Positions 1 to 17,400 of a stretch of DNA of 64,000 nucleotides are shown here, piece after piece. A model generated the notes under the pieces. It was given only the letters and a program-made list of their open reading frames with translations. It made no database searches and was not told where the DNA came from. Position numbers and translations under genes: made by a program. Source of the DNA: Agelas oroides (taxonomy: Eukaryota; Porifera; Demospongiae; Agelasida; Agelasidae). Location of the stretch: NCBI GenBank assembly GCA_949130485.1, contig OX422198.1, positions 4,194,262-4,258,261 on the forward strand. Direction: 5' to 3'. Numbering within the stretch: the first letter of the stretch is position 1; every line of letters starts with the position of its first letter.

Positions 1-645
1 ATGCTCCCCCAGAAATGTTTGAAATTTAGAGGCTATGAGATTGCTTCTGAGACCATTTTTGGGCCAATACGATGCTTCTCGGAGGCCAGACGACAGAGTT
101 TCACATGTACCCTTTCTGCCCCATTGCGTCGTACAACACTGGTTTTGGCTTTCTGGTCATTCGCTAACCTCGCAACCCACATGCACCCTTCAGAGATGAG
201 GCTTGTGAGACTATAATCGTTCGCTTGGAAGAACGGAAAGTTGTTGGAAGGAAGAACCGGAAGAGTTTGTTGTGTGTTTTTTTGCACTGTTCGCAGTTTC
301 AACATATCACCCGTGTGGTTGGGGGCCTTGTGTCAGCGTCGGCCAAGCAATAGTGCTAATTGGCGATGCCAAGCAAGCCACGGTTGAGGGAAAAAGTGGT
401 CCAGTTAAAACCGGACTAACCAGACCGGTGGCTACAGCCCTGCCAAAGGAGAATTATCCTCTTTTTAGGGGTTAAATGATGCATTTGGGATATTTAAAAG
501 TTTACAGAGGTTTTCTATTTTAGGCCTAGAGATTTGGAACAGCGGGTTCCAATGTATCAAGTATTGTTTTTTGGTATTGTTCAATGATAACCATCGTATG
601 TGCTTGTTAGTAGCATATTTCAACAACTGCACACTATAAACTCAC
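1..645. other. No supportable gene; presumed proprotein convertase intron
   Basis: I see no coding exon here. The convertase gene to the right runs on the minus strand and its exon at 646-746 ends in a good GTGAGT donor, so this stretch is probably its next intron. The P-domain exons expected after the catalytic domain would lie to the left of the window. The open frames present are short and have no family resemblance. Confidence 0.4.
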
Positions 646-6793
<6,148 letters not shown>

Positions 6794-6911
6794 CGTCCAC
6801 TCTTGCTAAGTAGCGCTAGTAGCTAGTACTGCTACACTAGCTCTGTCGACGAAATACAGCAACTTCCATACAAGGAATGCACTCCTGATCGGTCTCCGGG
6901 CCCTAACTGAA

Positions 6912-9900
6912 TTTTTTTTTTTTTTTTCTATAAAACTTTATGCAAAAGGCAAAGGATGCACAAAATAGCCATACGCTAATAAGAAGTGCGCCCTGTTAAA
7001 GGGGGACAAACACAAACGAACACAGCACCACAAATAAGACAAAAGCACAGGAGCAGTGAACTATAAGTATATAATGTACAGGGTTAAGAACTATAGTTAA
7101 CAATGTTACTCTTAAAATGCTGCAGAGGGAAATTAACAATAGACTCAGGAAGTAAGTTCCACGCATGAACAGTATGTGGCACAAATGAGTGTAAATATGC
7201 GTTGGTACCAGCAAATGGTTGTTGGAGCAGTAACTGCCTGTTTGTACGCTGACTGTGATTTGGCCTTGTGGTAATCACATTGGGTGGGAAGAAGCATAAA
7301 CCATGAACAATTTTAAACAACATGCACAGGCTGGCCTGAGCTCTTCTGGGTTCCAGGGCAATAATATCAGTCAATGACAAAAGGTCCTGATAGCCGCTGT
7401 CCCAAGATTTGGTTGCCATACGTAATGCAAATTTTTCCACATCCTTCAGCTGTTTAATGTGTTTCTGCATGTATGGGTTCCACACTGGACTAGCGTATTC
7501 AAGGTGAGGTCTAACCAGTGAGATGTACAATTGGAGCAAGGTGTCTTTGCTGGCTTTATTGTAAAACCTTCGATACAGGAGACCAAGAATCTTTCTGGCT
7601 TTTGAGCAGACAGAGTCAATGTGTTGAGAGAAGGATAAGTCACTAGCAAGAATCACGCCAAGATATTTGAAGCATTCTACCTGTTCCAGGGGTGTATCTC
7701 CGAGGTATAAAACTCCAGGATAAGTAGGCCTTCTTTTTCTAGATATATACACTGCAAAAACTACTTAGTTAAAACAACCTCTGAGTGGTTACTCCAGTTT
7801 CAGGGTTCACTGAACAGGTAAGTACTATTAGGAGAATTCACAAACATATCACCATCCATTGTTCCCTAACAATTCCGTCACGCTTCATTAGGAAGCAAAG
7901 ATCTACCACAGACACTTGTCTGTGGTAGCTTGATGGAATTGTGAGGGGGGTGATGGATAGTTTTTGAACCAGATAATAGCCACCAGATGGACCAAAAGAA
8001 GTGGTATGCATGTGCATTAGCTAGCAGACAAGTGTCTGTGCTAGCTCTTAGCTTCGTAATAAAGCTTGATGGAATTGTGGAGAGGATGGTGGAATGGTTG
8101 TAAATTCTCTTCATAGCATATGCACGAGTTCAATGAACCTTGAAACTGGAGTAACCACTCTGTGAGGTTACTTTAACCAAGCAGTTTTTTCAGTGTATCA
8201 CCATGTACTTGCATTTGGCAGAATTAAAGGTAAGATGGTTCTGTTGTACCCATCTGTCAATGCTTGAAATATCATCCTGTAAAAGTTGAAAATCCTCCCT
8301 TCCTTTGATGGTACGAAACAGTAGGAGGTCATCTGCGTAGAGAGCAGAATGACTGCCATTTGAAGTGGGTAGGTATGTCAGGTCGTCAATATAAATTAGA
8401 AAAAGAAGAGGGCCCAAAATGGATCCTTGGGGTACCCCAGATATAGAGCATGCAAGTCTGATGAGCTTGATCCATTAACCACCACCATCTGCTTTCTGGA
8501 AGTAAGATAGTTTCCTACCCAGGCCAGGATGTTGATATTTAGACCAGTCTGTTGTAGCTTTTCCATAAGTACTTTGTGGGGAACAGAATCAAATGCCTTT
8601 CGTAGGTCAAAAAAGACAGCTCCGATTTCACTACCCTCATCAAGCATTCTCAGCCAGTTGTCAACTATGGCTAGTAGTGCAGTCACTGTGGACTTCCCTG
8701 GCTGAAAGCCCCATTGAGAGTTTGAGAGAGGGTGCATGATATGGAGATGATCCGAAATAATATGATGAACATGCCGTTCCAGCACTTTGCTCAGAATACT
8801 CAAGAGAGAAATAGGCCGATAATCATTAGGGGTGGTAGCTGTCGATGATTTTGGTATTGGTACAACAAGAGACTTCTTCCATTCTGTAGGCACAGTGCCA
8901 GTTTGGAGGGACAAGACAGTCACAGATGGTGCTATAGCACTAGCTGTAGCCTTTAGCATGTGAGCTGATATTTTATCTGGGCCTGTTGCCTTGCTAGTGT
9001 CCAAAGTTGACAGGGAGTGATAGATCTCATTGACTGAACACAAGTAGACTTCTGGTGTGTTGTTGCATGGTACAGCACCATACATAGAGTGATCCTCTAG
9101 GGCAAGTGGGGGTACCGCCTGGTTGAAACAGCTGGAAAAGTAATTTCCAAGCATGTCTGCCTTCTCACTATCTGTACAAGCAAGGGTGTTGCCCTGTGAG
9201 AGGACAGGAATGGAGCTTTGGTTCTTGTTCAAATATTTTACAGACTTCCAGAATTTCTTAGTGTCACGTGGATTGATTTGGCGGAAAAAAGAGGTTTTGG
9301 CACCTCTTAGTTGTGTCGTCACTCTATTACATAGCTTCTTGTACCTCTCAAAGTCAGACTTAGACCTTTTAGAACGGCTGAAAAGCAAGTTCCTTCTTCT
9401 CATTAGTTGCACAAGACTCTTGCTCAGCCAGGGAAGATTGTGACGAGGTGGTAATCTCCTATGAGGTACACACTCCTTCATAATTTCAAGAAATCGATTC
9501 TGCCAATTGTTCCAGGAAGTGTCCACCTCACCGGTAATCAGCGACTGCCAGTCAGTTTCCTCAATCAGATTATTGGCCCTTTGCCAGTCAGCATGTGCGT
9601 ATCTCCAGACTATCCTTTTAGGATGACTTTGAGGTTGACTTGCGTGTTTCCACTGAGATTGTAAAGACAGACCCAGGTGATCTGAACTGGAAAGAGGGGG
9701 AATAGTGTTACATGACTGAAACAAAGACGGTGATGACATAGCTATGAGATCAATCATAGAAGAACTGCCATTAGAACATAGGTGGGTGGGTTCAGACACA
9801 ACTTGTGATAAACAAAAAGAATTTAAAATGTTGAGCAACTTCCTATAAAAAAGGTGAGTGTAATTACAAAAATTAACATTAGAATCCCCTAACAAAATAA

Positions 9901-10800
9901 AATTACAAAACTCTGGAATATTCAGTGATTGCAAGTACAAAAATAGATCTTCAAAAATGACAGAAGGAGAACTGGGTGGACGATAAAAGACACAAATGCA
10001 GACTTTACCTATGCCATTACTAACAGTTAATGATATGATCTCCAAGCCATGAGATGGTACAGGAACTAAAGTAGTGACAAAACATGAACGCACATAGACA
10101 ATGACCCCACCACCGTGTCTGTTCCTGTCAAGTCTGTACAACTGGTAACCGCAGATAGCAACCTCAGTATCGTGTATTTCTGTGCTCAGCCATGATTCCA
10201 CAATGCATATTACATCTGGGTTAACTGCACATAACTCGTCATGTTTGTGTAACAAGCTCCTTGCATTGAAGTATACCATGTTCAAATTATTGTTATCTGG
10301 CTTCTGATTAGTGAAACAATGTAAGCTATCTTCAGCATCTGAAGCAGCTCCAGTCTGAAAGCTTGCGCCATCCACGAAGTGAGGCTGATGTCTCAATGGG
10401 CTCCTATGTTGCAGCATTGTTTGGTTTTGAGAGCTTTCGCCCTCCACGTAATTAATAGAGATTTCTACTGCTGAGCAGCTTGCTCCTGCTGGCTCTGATT
10501 CAGAACAGCGGGAGTTGAGACCAAAGGGGGATTATCATCTGGATCCTCAGTCGGAATGTTGACATTTTCACTTTGACTAGCAGAGGTATCAAGTTGGGTA
10601 GACTCTTGGGCAGGAGGGTGTGTGGGTAGTTTGTAACAAGGCTCGAGCTTCCATAAAGTTTGCAGCTGTACCTTCTCCCATTCCTGCTCCAGCTGGTTCA
10701 GCACGCGGCTTCCTCTGCACGGAGTATGTACCACCATTTCACAACTTTGCCCTTGTCATTGGTTTTGTACTTCCTTTTCGCTTGTACATTACTTGGAACG
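6912..10800 (-). mobile_element. L2/CR1-like LINE retrotransposon, damaged, with poly-A tail
   Basis: Non-LTR retrotransposon on the minus strand. A T-run at 6912-6927 on the plus strand is its poly-A tail. From the 5' side: a short ORF1 remnant (10465-10800, with EQEWEKVQLQTLWKLEP), then the endonuclease and reverse-transcriptase ORF (8396-10447). APE endonuclease motifs are NARSLLHKHDEL, ICIVESWL, GGGVIVYVR and SSDHLGL. RT motifs are PIPKSSTATTPNDYRPISLL, WGFQPGKSTVTALL, VFFDLRKAFDSVPH and, after a single frame shift near 8440, [13 protein letters not shown] and [13 protein letters not shown] at 7750-8195 splits the RT domain, and the C-terminal region continues at 7084-7749. At about 3.4 kb net it is near full length for ORF2 but 5'-truncated in ORF1. 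The tail end lies about 120 bp upstream of the convertase start codon. Confidence 0.92.
7750..8195. mobile_element. MITE, CACTGCAA-terminus family, copy 2, nested in the LINE
   Basis: A 446-bp element with ends CACTGCAAAAACTAC and GCAGTTTTTTCAGTG, longer inverted arms around TGGTTACTCCAGTTTCA, and an internal palindrome related to copy 1 (AGACACTTGTCTG). Taking it out rejoins the LINE reading frame from YMVI to SRKRRP, so it arrived after the LINE. The flanks are TA-rich, which fits a TA-type target. Confidence 0.85.
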
Positions 10801-10844
10801 ATACAAATCTAAATAGCTGATGCATGTGCATATTTGAAGAGGGT

Positions 10845-10882
10845 TCATGGATTGTAAACCTCGGGAGGTTTACAATCCATGA
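10845..10882. repeat. Perfect 18-bp-arm hairpin
   Basis: TCATGGATTGTAAACCTC, two bases, then its exact complement. It lies just upstream of the LINE's 5' edge. It may be a small foldback element; no associated gene is evident. Confidence 0.8.
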
Positions 10883-11224
10883 TATATCACTCTAGAGTGG
10901 ACTCAATATTTGTGGTTCTAAATATGTTTCAAATGAGCCATTTTAATTTATAGCTACTTAGCTAATCGTTGGTTTCAAGTCGGTTCGGCTAAATCACTGC
11001 ATTCCCACATGCAGTCATGTTCTCTCTGTACTGCAACAGAATGATAATGCTATGTTTATTTGTCACCTAGTATGTTTGCCTGACTAATAGAGCTCTAAGG
11101 TTACAAACAACAACAAACTTACTTTTCAACAAAGCAAATTTAGCAGTTTGTTTGTTGCTCTGAAATGTCAAGTTGTTTACTTGTTTTTATCCCCCCAGCA
11201 TGCTTGCATGTCTGCACTGCCTAG

Positions 11225-12690
11225 CAGACGAGAGAAATACTGGATGAGTAATAGAATGGTCATAGTACTGATGTCTTCCGTTTTAGCCTTGCTCGATCCG
11301 CTAGGCAGTTTCACATTAATCTATGACCTATAAGATAATGTCATAATAGTACATAGTCCTATAGTTCTAGGCTGAGATTAGTCTCCCAAAGTCTCTGGGG
11401 CTTACTGTGACCAAAAACTACATTATCATGTGGTCACTATGGGACAAGCATTTTTGGCCATGGTTGTCATACAGTTATTTTGCACAGGATTACATAGTAC
11501 AACTGGGACAAAGAGTATTAGGAGGTGGCTAACTATCATAGACCAGCTTCACTGTATTTGTTACATCCTCTCTTCTCACTTGGTCCACCTTTGCAGTATG
11601 CTTAGTGCAGATCACATATATATTAGCATTCCTGGTGGTTCAAGCCAGGAGCCCTGAGTTCAATTCCGGGTGGCTGCCAGCTTTTCAGTATCTTCACCTG
11701 ATAACAGCAAAATGTGTTCATTTCCAACTGAGAAAAGAATTTCTAAGCATATACATGTAGATGCTCACGCACCTTACCAGTATGATACTCAAATTCTAAG
11801 CACCTTATTTACATGGTCTAGCCTTGCTTCCAGGCAGAGCCAATATAGGTTCCACGCAAGAATTCAAAATTCTGCCTCAACTGGAGGGGACATCACTTCA
11901 TTCAAACTACCACCGTACAGCATCAGAGATCTGTGAATTGTATTAAAATATGTAGCACTTTCTTTACACACTTGCATGTATAGCATCTGTGGGTGCTATT
12001 GTACAACATATATGTACGACTTTTGGGCATTTATTACTATAAGAAGCACCATTATGCTGGCCATTCACTGCTATGTATCTCTGCAACTCAGGAAAGTACA
12101 CCATAGGGCTGTAGAGTTCGTCTGGTTGCAAAAAATCTATACCCATATGATAATACTGAGGAGTATATCGCCTAATCATGTAGGATGCTTCTCTACAGTA
12201 TTATTATACCAATTCATTTCAAACTGAATAATGAAAAAGAGGGAAATCTTGGGAACAAGACTAGGGCTGTACATTCAAGGATGGGACTGTTCTGAAATGG
12301 GGGATACATCAAGTTAAATTGAAACTTTCACAAGCAATCAGGAGAATGTAATCACCACTGTCCTGGAGTACTCTGAATGTTTGAAGCATCATCACTCAAA
12401 TTTAAATTTTACATTTTAAATTGTTTTACATCCGACTTTGACCCCCTCCCCCCTCCCCCAATACAAACACTAAAGCACACAACACAATAATATGCTCTGC
12501 CTCATACATAAACCATTTCACTCATGACTTGCTTTCTTAACAAGACCAGCAGCTTGGGATACGCAGCAAATATACCAAGTACAGGAAAGGATTTGGTTGA
12601 AAACAGATCTGGATTACCAGTTTCCATGCGGTAAAGTCTCAGCTCTGATTTATGGCAAATGCTGTTCTGTCTGGGGAATGTATACAACTT
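11225..12690 (-). pseudogene. Decayed 3' remnant of a PIPOX-like sarcosine oxidase gene
   Basis: Intron and exon sequence matches the two intact PIPOX-like genes to the right, but is much more diverged. 11225-11600 matches their last intron (GAGAGAAATACTGGATGAGT is shared). 11940-12360 matches the intron after exon 5 (TAATACTGAGgAGTATAT). 12540-12650 is a degraded exon 5 (NPDLFSTKSFPVLG against [14 protein letters not shown]). Exon 8 and recognisable exons 6 and 7 are missing. This is a third, oldest copy, on the far side of the GTPase pair. Confidence 0.8.
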
Positions 12691-14898
12691 ATTTTCTTTG
12701 ATATTATCCCTGCCACACCCACTATCACTTCCACCAATCTATTTCCTGTTATTAAAGTTCAAAAATTGGGAACATCTAGCAAAGGAGAAGAGGAAGAATG
12801 CCTGGCCCATCTGCCGCCATTTCAGGTCCAGGACACAGCTTCAAGATGCACACAAGAATCCTGCCCCTTGAACATTGCCCCCCAAACCAGCTCCTATCTT
12901 GTGAGATACATTGGATCAGGGCACTTAACACAGTCCTACCCTTTTTTTGTCAGCTAACCGGCAAGATGAAGAGCTATAATTATGCAAAGTTTCTCACTTG
13001 ATGTTGATGTTTTGAGAGGAAGTAAAAGAAAAAAGGTTAAAGATCTGAACAAATGCTCAAAATCCAAGGATTGATTGACAATGCCCATAGGAGGTGCACA
13101 AGAAACATGTGAATATCAAATGCAGAAAAGGTTTCAGTGATGAAAATCATAATATGCCCAATTAAGTCCATAGATTTGTGTAGCAACAGCTTCAAAATTG
13201 TCCCTTGCACCAGCCCCAGCTCCCCACAGTTGCTAGACATGTTCCATCATGGAGGCCTCCCGTGGTGCAATGTCACGGGGGGGCCAGGGTGGTTATCCTT
13301 TCCAGACTCCAAACAATTACTGAACTTATCTAAAGTATAAGAAACTGGGCGTTTTGTTCTCTTATGACTGCCATGTACTTTAAGGTATTTTTGTGAGTAT
13401 TTTTTTTAAACTTCTGTACGATGCACAGTGATGTGCAGCCTTCGCGTAAAGTTGTATGGATTCGTTAGCAACATATAACAGTTGACAAGCTCCTATACAC
13501 TGCCAAACAAAATGGTTGTTCAATTAGTGAAGTATTAGTTTACTACAACTGCATGACTATCCTTTCCATGGTACTTCAAAGAATGGAGTGGTAGTATAAA
13601 AATGGTAGGCGGCTAATAAAGTTTACTCAAGTAGCTATTTGCTCATTCTGAATTCTTCAAAATTCCACATGCCGTTATTAGCATGCATGCAAACTAGTAC
13701 ATATCAAAACAACAATGGCCACTCCTCAGTCAAATGAAGAACCACTACTGCATTCTCTGATAGTAGTTAATTCCATTTAGAGGCCGTATATACATGTACA
13801 AGAAAGGTCAGAAGTTGTGAAGACGCCCCCCCCCCCCCCCCCCCCCCCCCCCCACCACAATGCCTTTTTGGTTCTTTTGGCACCCCAGAAAAGCTGTCCA
13901 TTGATAAACCACTGGCAGAGTTATTCGTTACGGTTAAAACTGACGGAAAAGGAGCTCACATATTAGCAAGGCAAAACAACCACTGGAGCTTAGTCAATGT
14001 AGCATCACATGCACCACATGGGATGCCAGTACCCTTAGCTTCACTGCTATAGGATGTAGCTATCAACATCGACATTTTGCTGGATCACTGTAAAAACTTA
14101 CTGTTGTTTTAGCAAATATTATTTTGGTTACTATGGTTGCATGCATGCTAATTAGCAGTATGGACCTTTGAAGAATTCAGTGGGAGCAGGTACTTGAGTA
14201 GCCTCCCACAAACTTGATTATAACCACTGCATTCTTTTGAGAAGCATAGTCACACAATTGTGTAATCCAATACTTCTTTGTTTTTGTAGTGGCATGATCT
14301 GGCATGTGCATGATCTAAGTGTTCAGAGTTAGACTTGGTTCATTTTAAGCAACTGCTTTCGATATACAAGGAAAACTGCCTGAACTTCCGCTTTAAATAA
14401 CAAGGCAAGACATTGATTAAAGATGTTATATAGCACCAAAAGTTATCACATTTCTCAATGTGGATAAACTGCTGCTACTCTCCTCTATGTATAGGCTGAT
14501 GGCTTCCACACTGAAGTACTAGGCACAGCATACTGGAGGATGATATCTTGCAATACAATATTATTGTTGAATAGAAAAACACTGACACACCTCAGCAGAT
14601 AGAAGTTAAACAGTTCTCCAATCAGTTGCATGCTCAAATTTCCAATCAGTGTGATCACAATTAGCTGGAAGTACCTACATACTATTTATTAAAGGTGAAT
14701 TACAAATTACCACTTTCAATTCTTTGAACAGCTGCATTTATTTTCAATCTGATCCAATTGCCCTGTGGCCCAAGCTATATGACTCAACTGATACAAATTG
14801 ACTAGAGAAAAATTTAATCACAGTTTCAATTATGTTTAACAGCCTAGGATACATGAGCACCAATACAGATACCAGCTAATCATTGTCTAGTCATAAGT
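12691..14898. other. Intergenic, no supportable gene
   Basis: About 2.2 kb with only short unrelated open frames, AT-rich sequence and a poly-C tract at 13826-13853. It lies between the PIPOX remnant and the 3' end of the first GTPase gene. Confidence 0.5.
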
Positions 14899-16950
14899 TT
14901 AGTCAAAGTTTTTCAGTTCACCTGCAGCAATGCTAAGCTGCTCCAGCATCTTGGAAAGGCTGTCAAAGGTCGTCTGACTTGTTTGCAGCCCCGTTTGGTG
15001 TTCCTGCAGCTCAGTTTGCAGTGAGGCTCTGGGCTGAGTAAGAGCAGTGTTAACTGATGTAACAGCTGTGGCTGAGGCTGAACTGGTGATACTGGCAATT
15101 GCTTGATTGACTGCTGCATGGAACTGCTGAATCCATGTGTCCACAAGACTGGCAAATGCTCCCTGTAGAGCAGGAACATTTGGGCTGTACACCGTTACAT
15201 TGTATGGTTCATTGGTGGTCCACCTGACAGTATGTTTTGGGCCAACTGCTCCAAATTTCCTATGTCCCTTCTTTTTCTTGTGATGCACCTCACGATATTT
15301 GGTAAGTGTGCTTGAAACCACATGAGAGCTCAGATTTGCATCACTGACTGCAGGGTTGGCATTGGCAGAGAGCTCAATGGTCAGTGGAGGTGCCGGAGGA
15401 ACTGACCCAAGGTTGCTTAGACCAAGATTAAAACGATTTGCACTGGCCGTTAGAATTTCGCTGTTAAACTGTGTCAGGGTGGCCTGTAGAGTGGTAGCTG
15501 TTGTGCTTCGTACTATTCCCATGATGGTATTCCAACAGTTGACCATTTCTGTCTTTGCTGGAGCTACAATGACGCCCTTGATGCTGCAGATTCTTGACGT
15601 AACTGTACCAATAACTTCTTGATTATGGACATTGCTCAGGTGCCCAGCAAGGGCTGCGTTGATATGGTTGCAGATTGTGCCCTTCAAGGTTGCTAAGGTG
15701 CTATTAATTTGAGCCTGAAGGGACGTAGTGACATTGTTAGGTAAATTTTGCAGCTTGGGGGTATTCAAAGACACGACATTTTCCAGAGCTTGGATGGTCT
15801 TCTGTTGCTGATTTAGTGCAGCCTGCTTGTCATTAAGGTGCAACGTATTCTGTCGTTCGGTAACACGTGCTTTCAGGTTAGCGACATGCTTCAGTGTGTC
15901 ATCAACCACACTCTGACAGATGATCTTGGGACCAAATTGCCCTAGCATTGTCAACAGCCTCTCCTCTACTATGCCAATGCCACTAAAGGCTTCCAAACCT
16001 TTTGAGATTGTTATTTTGTTTTCCATTGTGGGCTCCTGCAACTTACTCACATCGCCAAGCTGGGCTCTTTTAAACAGCAACTTTGCTTCATCGTAGAGGT
16101 CATCATCCATTGTTGCTGGATTAGCTAGGCAGAGGCGAGCCTGTAGAGCCCATTTGGCACTGAAAGGAATAACATGACCTTCTGGAATTTCCAATCCCAG
16201 TGTTTCCTTCAGGTAGCTGGCTACATAGTGTGGAGTTCCAGCTGGAGAGATTGACTCCTTGTTGCCTTCCGAGTAGTAGGTGTCCACAGCATTGACTAGC
16301 AGAAGGATTCGATCTTGCTTGTGAAACAACTTAGGGTGTAAGGTTTTCAGTTTTGTAAGCAGGTCACTTTCTGCTTTACATTTCAAGTTTCGATAGTTAA
16401 GCACAATGATGAACGCTGAGAAGTTCTCTAGGGCAATATCGACACCCAAGCTCACACTGGGGCTTCCCACTTCATCAGCTCCTGCAGTATCTGATATTTG
16501 AAGAACTAACCCAGCGGAGCTGCTGAGAAACGGGACTCGAATGTTGAGGACCAGCTCATCGAAAGGGTTGGGTTCACTGTCTCTAACCTTCTGGTTAAGA
16601 TTGATCAACTGACCGTACGCGTTAGATACTCCAGTCGCGATAGTGCTCCAAGTACCGTCTCTTTTCCGCCCAAGTAGCTGGCCCTCCGGAAGCTTTGGAT
16701 CGTGCACGACTTGCACTTCAGCGGCCGTTTGCACCTGCACAGACATGGGCAGAACTTGCTGTTTAACTAAGGCGTTGAGCGTGGTGCTTTTACCGCTGTT
16801 GACCAGTCCCACCATTGCAGCGTACATCTTTCCGGAGGAAAGTCTCCCGCTGATTGTGTTCAAAGCCTCAGTTTGTTGTCCTAGCTCCAACGCCACCTGT
16901 TTCACCGACCCAACTGTCCTCCCAAGGTTTTTCCCTAGCAAACTATCCAT
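14899..16950 (-). CDS. Dynamin-like (BDLP-type) large GTPase, paralogue A, intronless
   Basis: I start it at the ATG at 16950 (AMDSLLGKNL). The frame is open for eight more codons upstream but without another ATG. About 683 residues. The P-loop is VGLVNSGKSTTLNAL, followed by the candidate switch-I Thr in VQTAAEV, G3 DTAGADEVG, and a G4-position NAVD where many GTPases have NKxD. A later SAKWAL segment resembles the G5 region. After the GTPase domain comes a long helical, Gln/Leu-rich stalk-like region, then a conserved block (GAVGPKHTVRWTTNEPY, VYSPNVPAL) and a C-terminal coiled-coil-like tail. It is closest to the Dynamin_N family by pattern; I cannot name an orthologue. Its 5' end faces the Death-domain exon at 17401 across about 450 bp. 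No Death-domain exon is visible upstream of this copy. Confidence 0.88.
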   Translation of the reverse strand: MDSLLGKNLGRTVGSVKQVALELGQQTEALNTISGRLSSGKMYAAMVGLVNSGKSTTLNALVKQQVLPMSVQVQTAAEVQVVHDPKLPEGQLLGRKRDGTWSTIATGVSNAYGQLINLNQKVRDSEPNPFDELVLNIRVPFLSSSAGLVLQISDTAGADEVGSPSVSLGVDIALENFSAFIIVLNYRNLKCKAESDLLTKLKTLHPKLFHKQDRILLLVNAVDTYYSEGNKESISPAGTPHYVASYLKETLGLEIPEGHVIPFSAKWALQARLCLANPATMDDDLYDEAKLLFKRAQLGDVSKLQEPTMENKITISKGLEAFSGIGIVEERLLTMLGQFGPKIICQSVVDDTLKHVANLKARVTERQNTLHLNDKQAALNQQQKTIQALENVVSLNTPKLQNLPNNVTTSLQAQINSTLATLKGTICNHINAALAGHLSNVHNQEVIGTVTSRICSIKGVIVAPAKTEMVNCWNTIMGIVRSTTATTLQATLTQFNSEILTASANRFNLGLSNLGSVPPAPPLTIELSANANPAVSDANLSSHVVSSTLTKYREVHHKKKKGHRKFGAVGPKHTVRWTTNEPYNVTVYSPNVPALQGAFASLVDTWIQQFHAAVNQAIASITSSASATAVTSVNTALTQPRASLQTELQEHQTGLQTSQTTFDSLSKMLEQLSIAAGELKNFD

Positions 16951-17400
16951 AGCGTTCCAGACAGCAGGTTGCACATACAGTAAAAGCCTTTACGCAATAC
17001 TGGTTAGACTTACAAACGCCTATATTTACACACGTTTTACTAGTGACGCAGGCATTCACGCAGCCAAATTTAATATTCACAGTTTTGTTAGTTGGTCGTT
17101 TCAATCACGCCTTTTGGTCGGATAACATGGGACTAGGAAAGTGAAACCAAGGACCTGCATAGCCACATGTCTCGATACTCTTCCGGCTGAGCAAAGCTCT
17201 ACCAGTAAGCTTGACCATAACTTCTCTTTGAACACAGAACTATGAATAATCGCCGCGTAAAACAAAGCCGGAAAGATGATACTGAGGGTAATTTTTGATG
17301 TCGTCCACTACCCGCGATAAATATAAGCTGAGTCATTTTGGTTTTCCCCAGGGTGGTTGAGTCACGCTGAGTCGAAAAGAGGACACATGCAGATTCATCG
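16951..17400. promoter_or_regulatory. Shared divergent 5' region between GTPase A and the Death-domain gene
   Basis: The two start codons point away from each other across about 450 bp, the usual layout for a bidirectional promoter. I saw no clear TATA box or named factor site. The call rests on geometry only. Confidence 0.45.
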
